In this document: piece after piece, positions 1 through 7,082 of the stretch
Position numbering within the stretch: position 1 is the stretch's first letter
How the letters are laid out: every line of letters starts with the position of its first letter
Assembly: GCA_030263715.1 (NCBI GenBank)
Contig: SZPM01000019.1
Span: 1-49,890 of the forward strand
Length of the DNA stretch: 49,890 nucleotides
Direction of reading: 5' to 3'
From: ATM1 sp003577165
GTDB lineage: Bacteria; Armatimonadota; Fimbriimonadia; Fimbriimonadales; ATM1
The notes under the pieces: model-generated
The model's database searches: none
Told to the model about the DNA's origin: nothing
What the model saw: the letters and a program-made list of their open reading frames with translations, nothing else
Made by a program: the position numbers and the translations under genes

Positions 1-12
1 GTGCCACCCGAT
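1..12 (+). repeat. Right-end fragment of the dispersed cassette repeat (copy 0)
   Basis: The first 12 bases, gtgccacccgat, are identical to the last 12 bases of repeat copy B (ending 2160) and match the tail of copy D. The rest of this copy lies left of the window. It shows that the repeat series continues upstream. Confidence 0.6.
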
Positions 13-43
13 TTTTGGGTTCAGACTTCATCCCGGCCACCCG

Positions 44-118
44 CCGACAGCGAGGCGGCTCAGTGCACGCTCTGGAGAGACTACAATGCCTGTGCACGGG
101 CGCGCTTCGCCCACCCGT
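44..118 (+). repeat. Dispersed cassette repeat, copy A
   Basis: The core at 50-110 (61 nt) starts with GCGAGGCGGCTCAGTGCA (50-67) and ends with TGCACGGGCGCGCTTCGC (93-110). The two arms are imperfect inverted repeats (13 of 18 positions pair), so the strand can fold into a bulged hairpin. The middle, with ggagagactacaatgcc, is of the same subtype as copy D. The tail resembles the acccgt tail of B and D but then diverges. It lies about 115 bp upstream of the first gene of the window. Confidence 0.8.
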
Positions 119-232
119 CGTCGGCCTGCCTCGATGGACGACATCGTATGCATCGGATGACGAGCGTAGGATCGAAATGTAGGGGTCGGCAGCGGGGGGT
201 AACGCGTTCGACGCAAAACGCAGTAATGGAAC

Positions 233-673
233 ATGGCGAGTGACGGGCTGAGGGCGACGATCTACGCGATGTTGGCTGTCGGCGCGGCCTTCGGCACGGC
301 AGTGCTGATCGGGGGAACGCTCAACTGCATCGAATTGCGGGAAGTCCAGCATCGGGTGGCCAGGAACGAATGCATATTGGCCGTAGGCAACGCGTTTGCG
401 GCTTACATCGAGCATGCAAACGGCGGACGAGTCGAGGAGGTCTCCATCTGGAGCACAGAGATGCGAAAGTACATTGAGGCCCAATACGGCGGAGACGGAT
501 GCCCACGTCTGCTCGAGGGGGAACGTATCGCGTTCAGAGTTCCAAACGAAATCATCGGCAAGAAGCTGAGCGACCTCCCGGCCGAGCAGACGCTTCTTGA
601 AATTACCGGTAGTCGCGCTTGGAGTGCGTTTACTGTCCAACGTACTCTCGTCTCACGACGTCGCGACCCATAG
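233..673 (+). CDS. Small membrane-anchored protein of unknown function
   Basis: The 146-residue product is not recognised. One hydrophobic segment (about residues 7-27, rich in Ala, Val, Leu and Gly) follows a short N-terminus and should act as a signal anchor. The remaining 115 residues look soluble and probably face outward. The ATG at 233 is chosen because the hydrophobic segment follows at once. No clear Shine-Dalgarno site is visible. The gene lies between repeat copies A and B together with two further unrelated small genes. It is a plausible cassette gene, but its function cannot be given from sequence. Confidence 0.55.
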   Translation: MASDGLRATIYAMLAVGAAFGTAVLIGGTLNCIELREVQHRVARNECILAVGNAFAAYIEHANGGRVEEVSIWSTEMRKYIEAQYGGDGCPRLLEGERIAFRVPNEIIGKKLSDLPAEQTLLEITGSRAWSAFTVQRTLVSRRRDP

Positions 674-725
674 CGTGACCGATCGAGCTGCGCCGCGTGA
701 GGTAAGTAAGTACTGAGCCGTGTGG

Positions 726-1373
726 ATGCGTGTAATCGCCCAGCCCTATCAACACCAAGACGCCGTCATCGAAGCGGACACAGAAGCCCTTTGCGCGCTT
801 GCCGCCGCGCTTCGCTCTGCACGAACTGTGAGAACCAGCCACTGTGGCCCATTCGATAGCGATGAGCGGAGATTCGAAGTGAGCATTCTCGTTGACAACT
901 CGCTCATCAATTCGCGCCGATGGAGTCGGGCGATACTTCCCGACACCGATCCGGATGAAGCATCGGAGCGAGCCGAGACGCGTTCGCTCGCACCCCACGA
1001 GCACGCGCGCATGGTGCTCGCTGGCGAAGGTGCAGGCACTCCGCTAACAGTTGGCGGCGTGTTCTCGCTTCTCTCCTTCGTCGGCATCGCCCGCGGGTTC
1101 AACCTGAACCTGCACGGGCCCGGTCGGGACGATGGCGTTGCCTGGATCGTCACGAACGACCCGGGGTGTCAGGAGTTAGTGCGGACCGTGGTGCGAGCTG
1201 TGGAAGGGGGGATGGCGAAGTCCTGCTTCGCATCAGGGGAGCGGTCGCCCGCCTGGATGTTCGTCGAGGATTCCCGGACGAAAGCCGAGTACAGGTTCCT
1301 TGCTTGGATTCCAGAGAAAGGTGAAGTCGTGGAAGTGCGGAACTTGTGGCGTCCCGATCGGCTGGCCCCGTGA
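726..1373 (+). CDS. Hypothetical soluble protein
   Basis: The 215-residue protein is not recognised. No signal peptide is seen. A short apolar stretch around residues 110-123 (GGVFSLLSFVGIARG) is too short and Gly-rich for a confident membrane segment. The ATG at 726 is taken as start; a GTG two codons upstream (720) is the alternative. The coding call rests on an uninterrupted frame with normal amino-acid composition, and on having no better frame opposite. It follows the previous gene by 52 bp with no repeat copy between them, so the two may belong to one cassette. Confidence 0.5.
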   Translation: MRVIAQPYQHQDAVIEADTEALCALAAALRSARTVRTSHCGPFDSDERRFEVSILVDNSLINSRRWSRAILPDTDPDEASERAETRSLAPHEHARMVLAGEGAGTPLTVGGVFSLLSFVGIARGFNLNLHGPGRDDGVAWIVTNDPGCQELVRTVVRAVEGGMAKSCFASGERSPAWMFVEDSRTKAEYRFLAWIPEKGEVVEVRNLWRPDRLAP

Positions 1374-1598
1374 CGACAGGCGCATTTTTCCTTTTACGCT
1401 TGCGCGGAACATTCGATGCCTGCCGAGCGACACCATCCACGGCGGGCCGTGGAGGGATAAGGGGAGAAAAGGTGGCATGGCAGAGGACATAATCCCTCTC
1501 ACTCTCAGGCAGGTGAACGGCACGCCGATGACTCGAATCGCGGACCACGGTCACGAGATGCGGGGGCAGTCTGTTTGGCTCGGAGGGGCGACGCTCCG

Positions 1599-2051
1599 AT
1601 GATTTGGCGATCCGCCCTACTCGGGGCGCTGTGCGGCTTCTCGACCTCTCTTGTCATCTACGACGGGCCGACTCTCTACTATCAGGGCCTCGGATTTGGA
1701 GTTGACTGGTCGTACGAAACCGCGCTCTCCGTTTCGAATCGCGCGGCCATCGTTACAGTGCTCCTCATCTTCCTGGGCTGTGCCCGGGCAGGGAGGCCGA
1801 GGCGGGACTTCGTCGTTGCGAGCGCTCTCGCAAATACCGTGACGGTTGCGTTCGGAGAGTCCGTAGGGAAAGACGTCGAGGACTTCCCGCCTCGAATTGA
1901 TGCCTTGGTGGCTGGGTTCATCGGCTATGTGCCGATATCGCTCGTGATTTTTGGTCTTGTGTTTCTCCTCGCGAACGGCCTCACCTTACTGGGCAGAGCG
2001 ATTTGGAAGCCGTCGCCGCCGATGGAGGCAGAGGTGGACGAACGTTTGTGA
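1599..2051 (+). CDS. Small polytopic membrane protein of unknown function
   Basis: The product of about 150 residues has roughly four hydrophobic segments: the N-terminal SALLGALCGF region, a central TVLLIFLGCA segment, a weaker VVASALANTVTVAF segment and the C-terminal YVPISLVIFGLVFLLA segment. It is probably an inner-membrane protein. The ATG at 1599 follows a GGAGGGG stretch at about 1582-1588; a GTG at 1575 is the alternative. Its last codons, ending VDERL and stop, lie inside repeat copy B. Similar codons (IDECL and stop) survive at the left end of copy D, so the repeat unit includes the 3' end of a gene. No family is recognised. Confidence 0.55.
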   Translation: MIWRSALLGALCGFSTSLVIYDGPTLYYQGLGFGVDWSYETALSVSNRAAIVTVLLIFLGCARAGRPRRDFVVASALANTVTVAFGESVGKDVEDFPPRIDALVAGFIGYVPISLVIFGLVFLLANGLTLLGRAIWKPSPPMEAEVDERL

Positions 2052-2160
2052 GGTCATCCATTCCTGTGGAGTACTCCGACAGCGAGGCGGCTCAGTGCAG
2101 GTGCTCAAAAGGCTGCAATGCCAGTGCACGGGCGCGCTGCGCTTACCCGTGCCACCCGAT
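2028..2160 (+). repeat. Dispersed cassette repeat, copy B (long form)
   Basis: The core is at 2082-2142 (61 nt), with arms at 2082-2099 and 2125-2142. The middle, ggtgctcaaaaggctgcaatgccag, is shared with copy C and differs from copies A and D. Homology with copy D continues left of the core to about 2028 (gcagagg, gacgaaYgtYtgtgaggtcatcca, tggagta). It continues to the right through cttacccgtgccaccc. The left part overlaps the last codons of the preceding gene. Confidence 0.85.
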
Positions 2161-2288
2161 GGCACATCACAAAGAAGCGGGCCAAGCTTTCGCCGAATAT
2201 TGAGGCCATGGTACGAACAGACCCCGTGTTGCGGTAAAGGAACGTTGAGGCTGAGTGAATGCGCTGCGATAGTTTCAAATTCCCTACA

Positions 2289-2921
2289 ATGCGTCGGCTC
2301 GCAAAGCCGCTAGCCATTCTCGTCGCGCCAGTCGTCGCGGTGCTCTCTTGTAAAGCGACCGAACCGTCTGCGTCGCCGCCACGGCCGCCAGGAATGTGGC
2401 TTACCACGGAGGACTATCGTTGTCAAATCCGCATGCCGACTCAGGGATGGTCGATGCAGTACACGCGCAGGCCGACAGCCGGTGGGCTTCGGCTTCGCTA
2501 CCAGCTCATACTCGCAACGAACCCCGGAGTCCAAATCATCCTCGACAGTCTTCCCTGGCCCCGCGAGCGCGCGGTGGACAAATGGGTGGAATCGCTGACG
2601 AGCGGCGCGTCCGTCCCTTATCATCCCAGGGAGGTCAGAGGGCCGAGGCAGATTCGATTTTTCGACAAGGAGTGCACGTTCGTCGCTTGGCTCGCGGATA
2701 CGTCGGCGGGCCCTGTCACGGGCTTCTCCAGGGCGTTCCGGATACCGGACCGCCTGATCGCGATGCACGTCATCATCCCAGTATTTGCCGCAGACGAGGA
2801 GCAGGATGCTGTTTTCAACGTTGCTTCGACGCTACGAGTCGGAGATGAGGTCCGCCGCGTCACCGACCCCGGGGCCATTCGAATCATGCCGAATCCCGTA
2901 CCTCCTGATGATGGCGAGTAG
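2289..2921 (+). CDS. Putative lipoprotein of unknown function
   Basis: The 210-residue protein begins MRRLAKPLAILVAPVVAVLSC. This is a positively charged start, a hydrophobic core and a cysteine in a lipobox-like context (VLSC, with an atypical Leu at -2), followed by a Ser/Pro-rich linker. It is probably exported and lipid-anchored. An ATG ten codons upstream (2259) would give a poorer signal peptide, so 2289 is preferred. The mature part carries no motif that I recognise. It is the only gene between repeat copies B and C, as expected for a single-gene cassette. Confidence 0.6.
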   Translation: MRRLAKPLAILVAPVVAVLSCKATEPSASPPRPPGMWLTTEDYRCQIRMPTQGWSMQYTRRPTAGGLRLRYQLILATNPGVQIILDSLPWPRERAVDKWVESLTSGASVPYHPREVRGPRQIRFFDKECTFVAWLADTSAGPVTGFSRAFRIPDRLIAMHVIIPVFAADEEQDAVFNVASTLRVGDEVRRVTDPGAIRIMPNPVPPDDGE

Positions 2922-2962
2922 GTCGTTTAGTTCTGGTACGCCCATGCTTGTTTGCCGGCTCA

Positions 2963-3022
2963 GCGAGACGGCTCAGCGCAGGTGCTCAAAAGGCTGCAAT
3001 GCCAGTGCACGGGCGCGCTTCG
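2963..3022 (+). repeat. Dispersed cassette repeat, copy C (core only)
   Basis: The left arm GCGAGACGGCTCAGCGCA (2963-2980) and right arm starting TGCACGGGCGCGCTTCG (from 3006) enclose a middle identical to that of copy B. The spacing equals that of the other copies. Homology stops at about 3022: the acccgtgccaccc tail of B and D is absent, and so is the long left extension. C is therefore a core-only or truncated copy. Confidence 0.8.
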
Positions 3023-3092
3023 TCGCGAAAGCGTCACGCCTGCGTGGGATAGAATCAACCACCCACCCGCGGAGCTTGGGTGCCATTGTGCG

Positions 3093-3569
3093 ATGAGCGG
3101 CTTTGGAAGATATCTGAGACGCTTCGTTCTCTCAGATCTCGTTCTGCTCGCGATCGGCACTGTCGCATACTCGTTGCCGTGCTTAGCGTTCGTTCTCTCT
3201 CCTGACTGGACTTACGGGTGGCTACCCGTGCCCGACTGGGCTCCTCACGACAAGCAAAGCATAGCGGTCATTTTGTGGATAGTCGTTGCGACCATATTCC
3301 TATGGTGGTGGAGGAGAGGAAAGACATTGGTGTGGACGACCATTGTCGCGGCGAGTTGGCTGCTCTCGGCGATTCCCGATGCCTATGAAACACACTTTGG
3401 GCAAAGCGATGACTTCCTTGATTATCCGACGCTGCCTGAAAAGCTCTGGCTCTTTTTCGCCTTTCGTCTGGAAGTCCTCGTATGGTGTGTGCTCATTGGG
3501 CTCGTTATCGCGGCGATCGTCCACAACCTCCGTCCAACGCCCAAGGACCGTGCAGAGGGATCGAGTTGA
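3093..3569 (+). CDS. Small polytopic membrane protein of unknown function
   Basis: The 158-residue protein has four predicted membrane segments: LVLLAIGTVAYSLPCLAFVL (about 16-35), IAVILWIVVATIFLWWW (about 57-74), TTIVAASWLLSAI (about 82-95) and VLVWCVLIGLVIAAIV (about 128-145). Its acidic loop before the last segment carries DDFLDYPTLPEKLW. The ATG at 3093 gives the first segment a basic N-terminus. The family is not recognised. It is the single gene between repeat copies C and D and fits the pattern of unrelated membrane or exported products in this stretch. Confidence 0.55.
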   Translation: MSGFGRYLRRFVLSDLVLLAIGTVAYSLPCLAFVLSPDWTYGWLPVPDWAPHDKQSIAVILWIVVATIFLWWWRRGKTLVWTTIVAASWLLSAIPDAYETHFGQSDDFLDYPTLPEKLWLFFAFRLEVLVWCVLIGLVIAAIVHNLRPTPKDRAEGSS

Positions 3570-3639
3570 GGGTCCATGAATGGCAATCAGCTGTTCTCCC
3601 AACGTGGGTGGTACGAAAGCGAGCGCTCATCCCGAAGGT

Positions 3640-3773
3640 GCAGAGGATTGACGAATGTCTGTGAGGTCATCCACTCCTCTGGAGTATTCCCGCAGCGAGG
3701 CGGCTCAGTGCACGGGCTGGAGAGACTACAATGCCTGTGCACGGGCGCGCTTCGCTTACCCGTGCCACCCGAG
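3640..3773 (+). repeat. Dispersed cassette repeat, copy D (long form)
   Basis: The core is at 3695-3755 (61 nt), with arms at 3695-3712 and 3738-3755. The middle, ggagagactacaatgcc, is the copy A subtype, while both flanks match copy B: the left extension from 3640 and the tail to about 3773. The left end keeps a short coding trace (IDECL and stop at 3664) matching the end of the gene at copy B, although here no such gene precedes it. The next gene starts only 3 bp after the repeat. Confidence 0.85.
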
Positions 3774-3776
3774 GCC

Positions 3777-4256
3777 ATGTCCAGACTAATCAAATATTCT
3801 CTCTACTGCTTGCTGACTATCTCTGCCCTAGCATCCATCAACGGATGCGCGAGCACACACGACGGGAAGGTGTCGAGCACGAGTAGCCCCAGCCCGGAGC
3901 AGATTGACAATGAGGCAGCTGTTGCAATGGTCATCAGAGATGAACTGGATTCAGCTGGGCAGTTGCATAAGATACCAAATAGAATTGTCGTTGCCGATCC
4001 AATCCCAGCGCCGTTGAACGCCGAGAAGTTTCGGTCCTCTCTTAGGTCCATGCTCCAGCCAAAGGGGTATGAACTTCTTGCTGCGGCGGAGGACGAGCCT
4101 CTGCCCCGTGTTGTACTGCGACTGGACGCGCTTCGGCTGAATGGCCGAAATCCCAAGCTTTCGCTTTCCGTCCAGTGGGGCCCCCGCGCCGGTTACTCTG
4201 TTGAATTGCAGAAGACCGAAGCAGGAGTGGTCCGCAAAGTAGTCAGCCGACTCTAA
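3777..4256 (+). CDS. Putative lipoprotein of unknown function
   Basis: The 159-residue protein starts with MSRLIKYSLYCLLTISALASINGC, a good lipoprotein signal with the lipobox INGC. The mature region is Ser/Thr-rich at first, then has a folded-looking part with VAMVIRDELDSAG and VVLRLDALRLNG. No family is recognised. The ATG at 3777 is immediately downstream of repeat copy D. The stop codon (4254-4256) touches the first base of the uvrA remnant, so this gene marks the right border of the accessory stretch. Confidence 0.6.
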   Translation: MSRLIKYSLYCLLTISALASINGCASTHDGKVSSTSSPSPEQIDNEAAVAMVIRDELDSAGQLHKIPNRIVVADPIPAPLNAEKFRSSLRSMLQPKGYELLAAAEDEPLPRVVLRLDALRLNGRNPKLSLSVQWGPRAGYSVELQKTEAGVVRKVVSRL

Positions 4257-4496
4257 CGCAATCCTTGCACGGCACGTAGACGTCCGGCAGGAAGTGTCCC
4301 GATCATCGGGACCGTCGCCCTTGCACGCCTCGCACCGCCCGCCCTTGACGTTGAAGCTGAAGCGGCCGTACTTCTAGCCGCGCATCTCGGCGTCGGAGGT
4401 TGTCTCCCTCCCCAACCCCTCCCTCGTATTCCGCTCGCGCGAAAAACAAGGGCGCGGCTGCTCGCGGATCATGTCGAGGAAGCGCGAGAACTCCAT
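4257..4496 (-). pseudogene. uvrA: Decayed fragment of uvrA (excinuclease ABC subunit A)
   Basis: Read on the minus strand, the stretch gives pieces of a conserved UvrA region in order. FLDMIRE (near 4481) comes first, then LFFARAE in a shifted frame, then SDAEMRG, a TAG where UvrA normally has Tyr, and KYGRFSFNVKGGRCEACKGD (4311-4373). After a further frameshift or deletion comes FLPDVYVPCKDC (4258-4293). The CEAC and CKDC cysteines belong to the UvrA C-terminal zinc module region. No ATPase signature motif remains, so the piece is non-functional. A perfect 17-bp palindrome (4296-4312) sits at the second lesion. It is bounded on the left by the cassette-like array and on the right by tRNA-Ile. 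Confidence 0.85.
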
Positions 4497-4550
4497 AGAT
4501 AGTCGTCCTCCGCATAGCGCAAAGCATGCGTGTCCCGTATCATGGAGTGG

Positions 4551-4574
4551 GCCCTTGGCGGGCTCGGCAAGGGC
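4551..4574 (-). terminator. Hairpin just downstream of tRNA-Ile
   Basis: A 7-bp stem, GCCCTTG (4551-4557) with CAAGGGC (4568-4574), and a 10-nt loop lie 9 bp after the encoded CCA of the minus-strand tRNA. There is no U-tract, so termination is only a suggestion. Confidence 0.35.
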
Positions 4575-4583
4575 GTGCCGGAG

Positions 4584-4659
4584 TGGTGGGCCCGGCTGGA
4601 TTCGAACCAGCGACCAAGCGGTTATGAGCCGCCCGCTCTAACCCCTGAGCTACGGGCCC
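4584..4659 (-). tRNA. tRNA-Ile2 (anticodon CAU, lysidine type)
   Basis: The minus strand folds into a full cloverleaf. The acceptor GGGCCCG pairs with CGGGCCC, the D-arm is GCTC/GAGC, the anticodon stem GGCGG/CCGCT holds loop CTCATAA, and the T-arm GCTGG/CCAGC holds loop TTCGAAT. CCA is encoded (4584-4586). The CAU anticodon could mean Met or Ile2. The anticodon arm followed by TTGGTCGCTGGTTC matches the tRNA-Ile2 class, where TilS converts C34 to lysidine to read AUA. The 3' end faces the uvrA remnant and the cassette-like region. Confidence 0.9.
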
Positions 4660-4787
4660 GGCGGGCCGGAGATTACCCCTGAGGGTCTCGGCCCCAGGCC
4701 GACCGGGGCACGCCGAGAGGTAACCTCGCCGCGGAAGGCAGCGTCTAAAGCCGTGGGATGCCAATCGACGCCGCCCGCGTCGCCGGA

Positions 4788-5333
4788 ATGAGTTTCGACG
4801 AAGACACCCTCCTCGTTCAACGTTTCCTCGGGGGGGATGCTTCGGCCTTCGACAGGATCTTCGACAAGTACAAGGATCGTGTCTACGTCGTCGCGCAAGG
4901 CGTCCTGCTGAACCCCGATGAAGCCCAGGACGCGGTGCAGGACGCGTTCGCGCTCATCTATCGCAACCTTCCTCGGTTTCGGAGGCAGAGTTCGCTTTCC
5001 ACGTGGATTTTCCGGGTTGCAGTGAACACGGCGATCCAGCATGCGCGCAAATTGAAGCATCGAAAGCGGCAACTCCCGCTCTCCGCGGCATCCGATCAAG
5101 AGGCGCCGATTCTCGACGGGGGGGCGGACGCGGCGCACGTGCATCAGGCGCTCAGCCAGCTGAGGCCCGACGACCGAGCGGTCTTGACCCTTTTCTACTG
5201 GGAAGACCTTTCTCTTTCGCAGATGGCCGAAGCTCTCGGGTGCAGCGCGAACGCCGTGAAGACCAGGGTGTATCGGGCGCGGGAGCGGTTCCGAGAGGCA
5301 TACACAGGCCTAGGGGGATCGGAGGATGGCTAA
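4788..5333 (+). CDS. ECF-type RNA polymerase sigma factor
   Basis: The 181-residue protein directs RNA polymerase to a dedicated promoter set. Sigma region 2 is clear: FDRIFDKYKDRVYVVAQG, then NPDEAQDAVQDAFALIYRNL and FRRQSSLSTWIFRVAVNTA. Region 4 follows: LSQLRPDDRAVLTLFYWEDL, LSQMAEALGCSANAVKTRV and YRARERFRE, the helix-turn-helix that binds the -35 element. Regions 1 and 3 are missing, as usual for ECF factors. The ATG at 4788 starts directly before region 2; an ATG ten codons upstream (4758) is possible. The last 8 bases overlap the next gene, whose product has one membrane segment and is the likely anti-sigma factor. Confidence 0.9.
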   Translation: MSFDEDTLLVQRFLGGDASAFDRIFDKYKDRVYVVAQGVLLNPDEAQDAVQDAFALIYRNLPRFRRQSSLSTWIFRVAVNTAIQHARKLKHRKRQLPLSAASDQEAPILDGGADAAHVHQALSQLRPDDRAVLTLFYWEDLSLSQMAEALGCSANAVKTRVYRARERFREAYTGLGGSEDG

Positions 5334-6150
5334 GGAGAAGCGCCTGCCTCAGGAACTGGAAGACCTCCTATGGACGGTCGCGGAGAGCGACGACCCTCGC
5401 GTCAGAAGCGAATTCGAACTCCGGTATCCGCACCTGCGCGGCGAACTTGCGACGAGGACGGCGATGCTGGACGTGCTGCGTCACGCGAAGCCGAAATCGG
5501 GATCGGAAGGATCGAAGCTTCGCCCCTTCGAGACGCCAAAGTCTGCGCGACCCCGTTCTCTGTGGTTGGCGCCGGCATTGGCGGTGCTGTTAGCGGCGCT
5601 CGGCTTCGGTGCGTTCTCTCTGACGAAGTTGTTGATTTCGAGCAGCGCTCCGCCGCCCAAGACGGAGGTTCAAGGGACGGGATCCGAGCCTTCGCAGGCC
5701 CCGCCGGAGGACGGCGGAACGATGCAGGGCATGACGCCGGACGGCGTCGAGGATGCGGGGCGCCGAGGCGTCGGCGAGCGGCCCACGCCGCCTCCCACGC
5801 CTGAGAAGAGCATCGAACTCCTCGCGCAGGGGATGTCCCTGATGGAGGCGCTCGACAAGATCGCCATGTTTGGCCAGGTGGACATCCAGGTGATGCCGGA
5901 CGTGCAGAACGTGCCGCTCGTGTTCGGCGACTCCCCTCCTGGCGCAAAGGTGATCGGCAACGTGCGCCAACTTCTCGAGATGATCGAGCGGGTCGCCCCG
6001 GTGCGCATCCTGGATAACGGCGAGAACGCCTACCTCGTGCTACCGCTCGACAAGGTTCGGAATTTGGAGCCGGAGCCTGGACCGACCGGAGAGGCCGCAC
6101 CGTCTTCCAGCCGGCCGCGAGGCCCGGTCTCCTCGTCAGGCGGGAACTGA
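5326..6150 (+). CDS. Membrane-anchored putative anti-sigma factor with STN-like domain
   Basis: The 274-residue protein overlaps the sigma gene by 8 nt. An N-terminal helical, charged part (1-75) resembles the cytoplasmic sigma-binding end of anti-sigma factors, though no ZAS zinc motif is seen. One membrane segment follows (about 79-103). After a Pro-rich linker comes a periplasmic domain (about 160-240) with MSLMEALDKIAMFGQVDIQV and a conserved ILDNGENAYLVLP end, which resembles the short N-terminal (STN) domain of secretins and TonB receptors. The tail is Pro/Ser/Gly-rich. The role is inferred from position and layout: sensing an envelope signal and holding the sigma factor. Confidence 0.6.
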   Translation: MAKEKRLPQELEDLLWTVAESDDPRVRSEFELRYPHLRGELATRTAMLDVLRHAKPKSGSEGSKLRPFETPKSARPRSLWLAPALAVLLAALGFGAFSLTKLLISSSAPPPKTEVQGTGSEPSQAPPEDGGTMQGMTPDGVEDAGRRGVGERPTPPPTPEKSIELLAQGMSLMEALDKIAMFGQVDIQVMPDVQNVPLVFGDSPPGAKVIGNVRQLLEMIERVAPVRILDNGENAYLVLPLDKVRNLEPEPGPTGEAAPSSSRPRGPVSSSGGN

Positions 6151-6176
6151 CGCGGCGCCTGGGCGCGAACTACAAT
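6147..6176 (+). promoter_or_regulatory. Candidate promoter for the pseudopilin gene
   Basis: CTGACG (6147-6152) and TACAAT (6171-6176) are spaced 18 bp. Transcription would start near 6183, about 22 nt before the ATG at 6205. It is the best match to a housekeeping promoter in this gap. Confidence 0.45.
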
Positions 6177-6204
6177 GGGGGCCAGCAGCGTCCCAGACAC
6201 TACT

Positions 6205-7008
<804 letters not shown>

Positions 7009-7043
7009 ACCTGAACCCCGACAGGTAGAATTGATTCTACGGT

Positions 7044-7072
7044 GAGCGCCGGTCTTCACCTGGCGCTCTTCA
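7044..7072 (+). terminator. Candidate terminator after the pseudopilin gene
   Basis: Stem GAGCGCC (7044-7050) pairs with GGCGCTC (7062-7068), followed by ttcagtttt. It lies just before the ppdK start, so it would separate the two genes. A second small palindrome, gtagaattgattctac, lies at 7025-7040. Confidence 0.5.
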
Positions 7073-7082
7073 GTTTTCAGCC

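Noticed and set aside
1440..1525. Glycine-riboswitch-like stretch (ctctcaggca followed by ggtgaacgg)
   Set aside because: The upstream half of the aptamer and the second conserved block are missing, and the next gene is not related to glycine.
44..3773. Repeat copies as canonical integron attC sites
   Set aside because: The hairpin arms and length fit, but neither RYYYAAC nor GTTRRRY core boxes were found at the expected ends, and there is no integrase in the window. Kept as a cassette-like repeat only.
4584..4659. tRNA-Met for the CAU anticodon tRNA
   Set aside because: The anticodon arm and variable region (CTCATAA, CTTGGTCGCTGG) match the Ile2 class and not elongator or initiator Met; the initiator's three G-C anticodon-stem pairs are absent.
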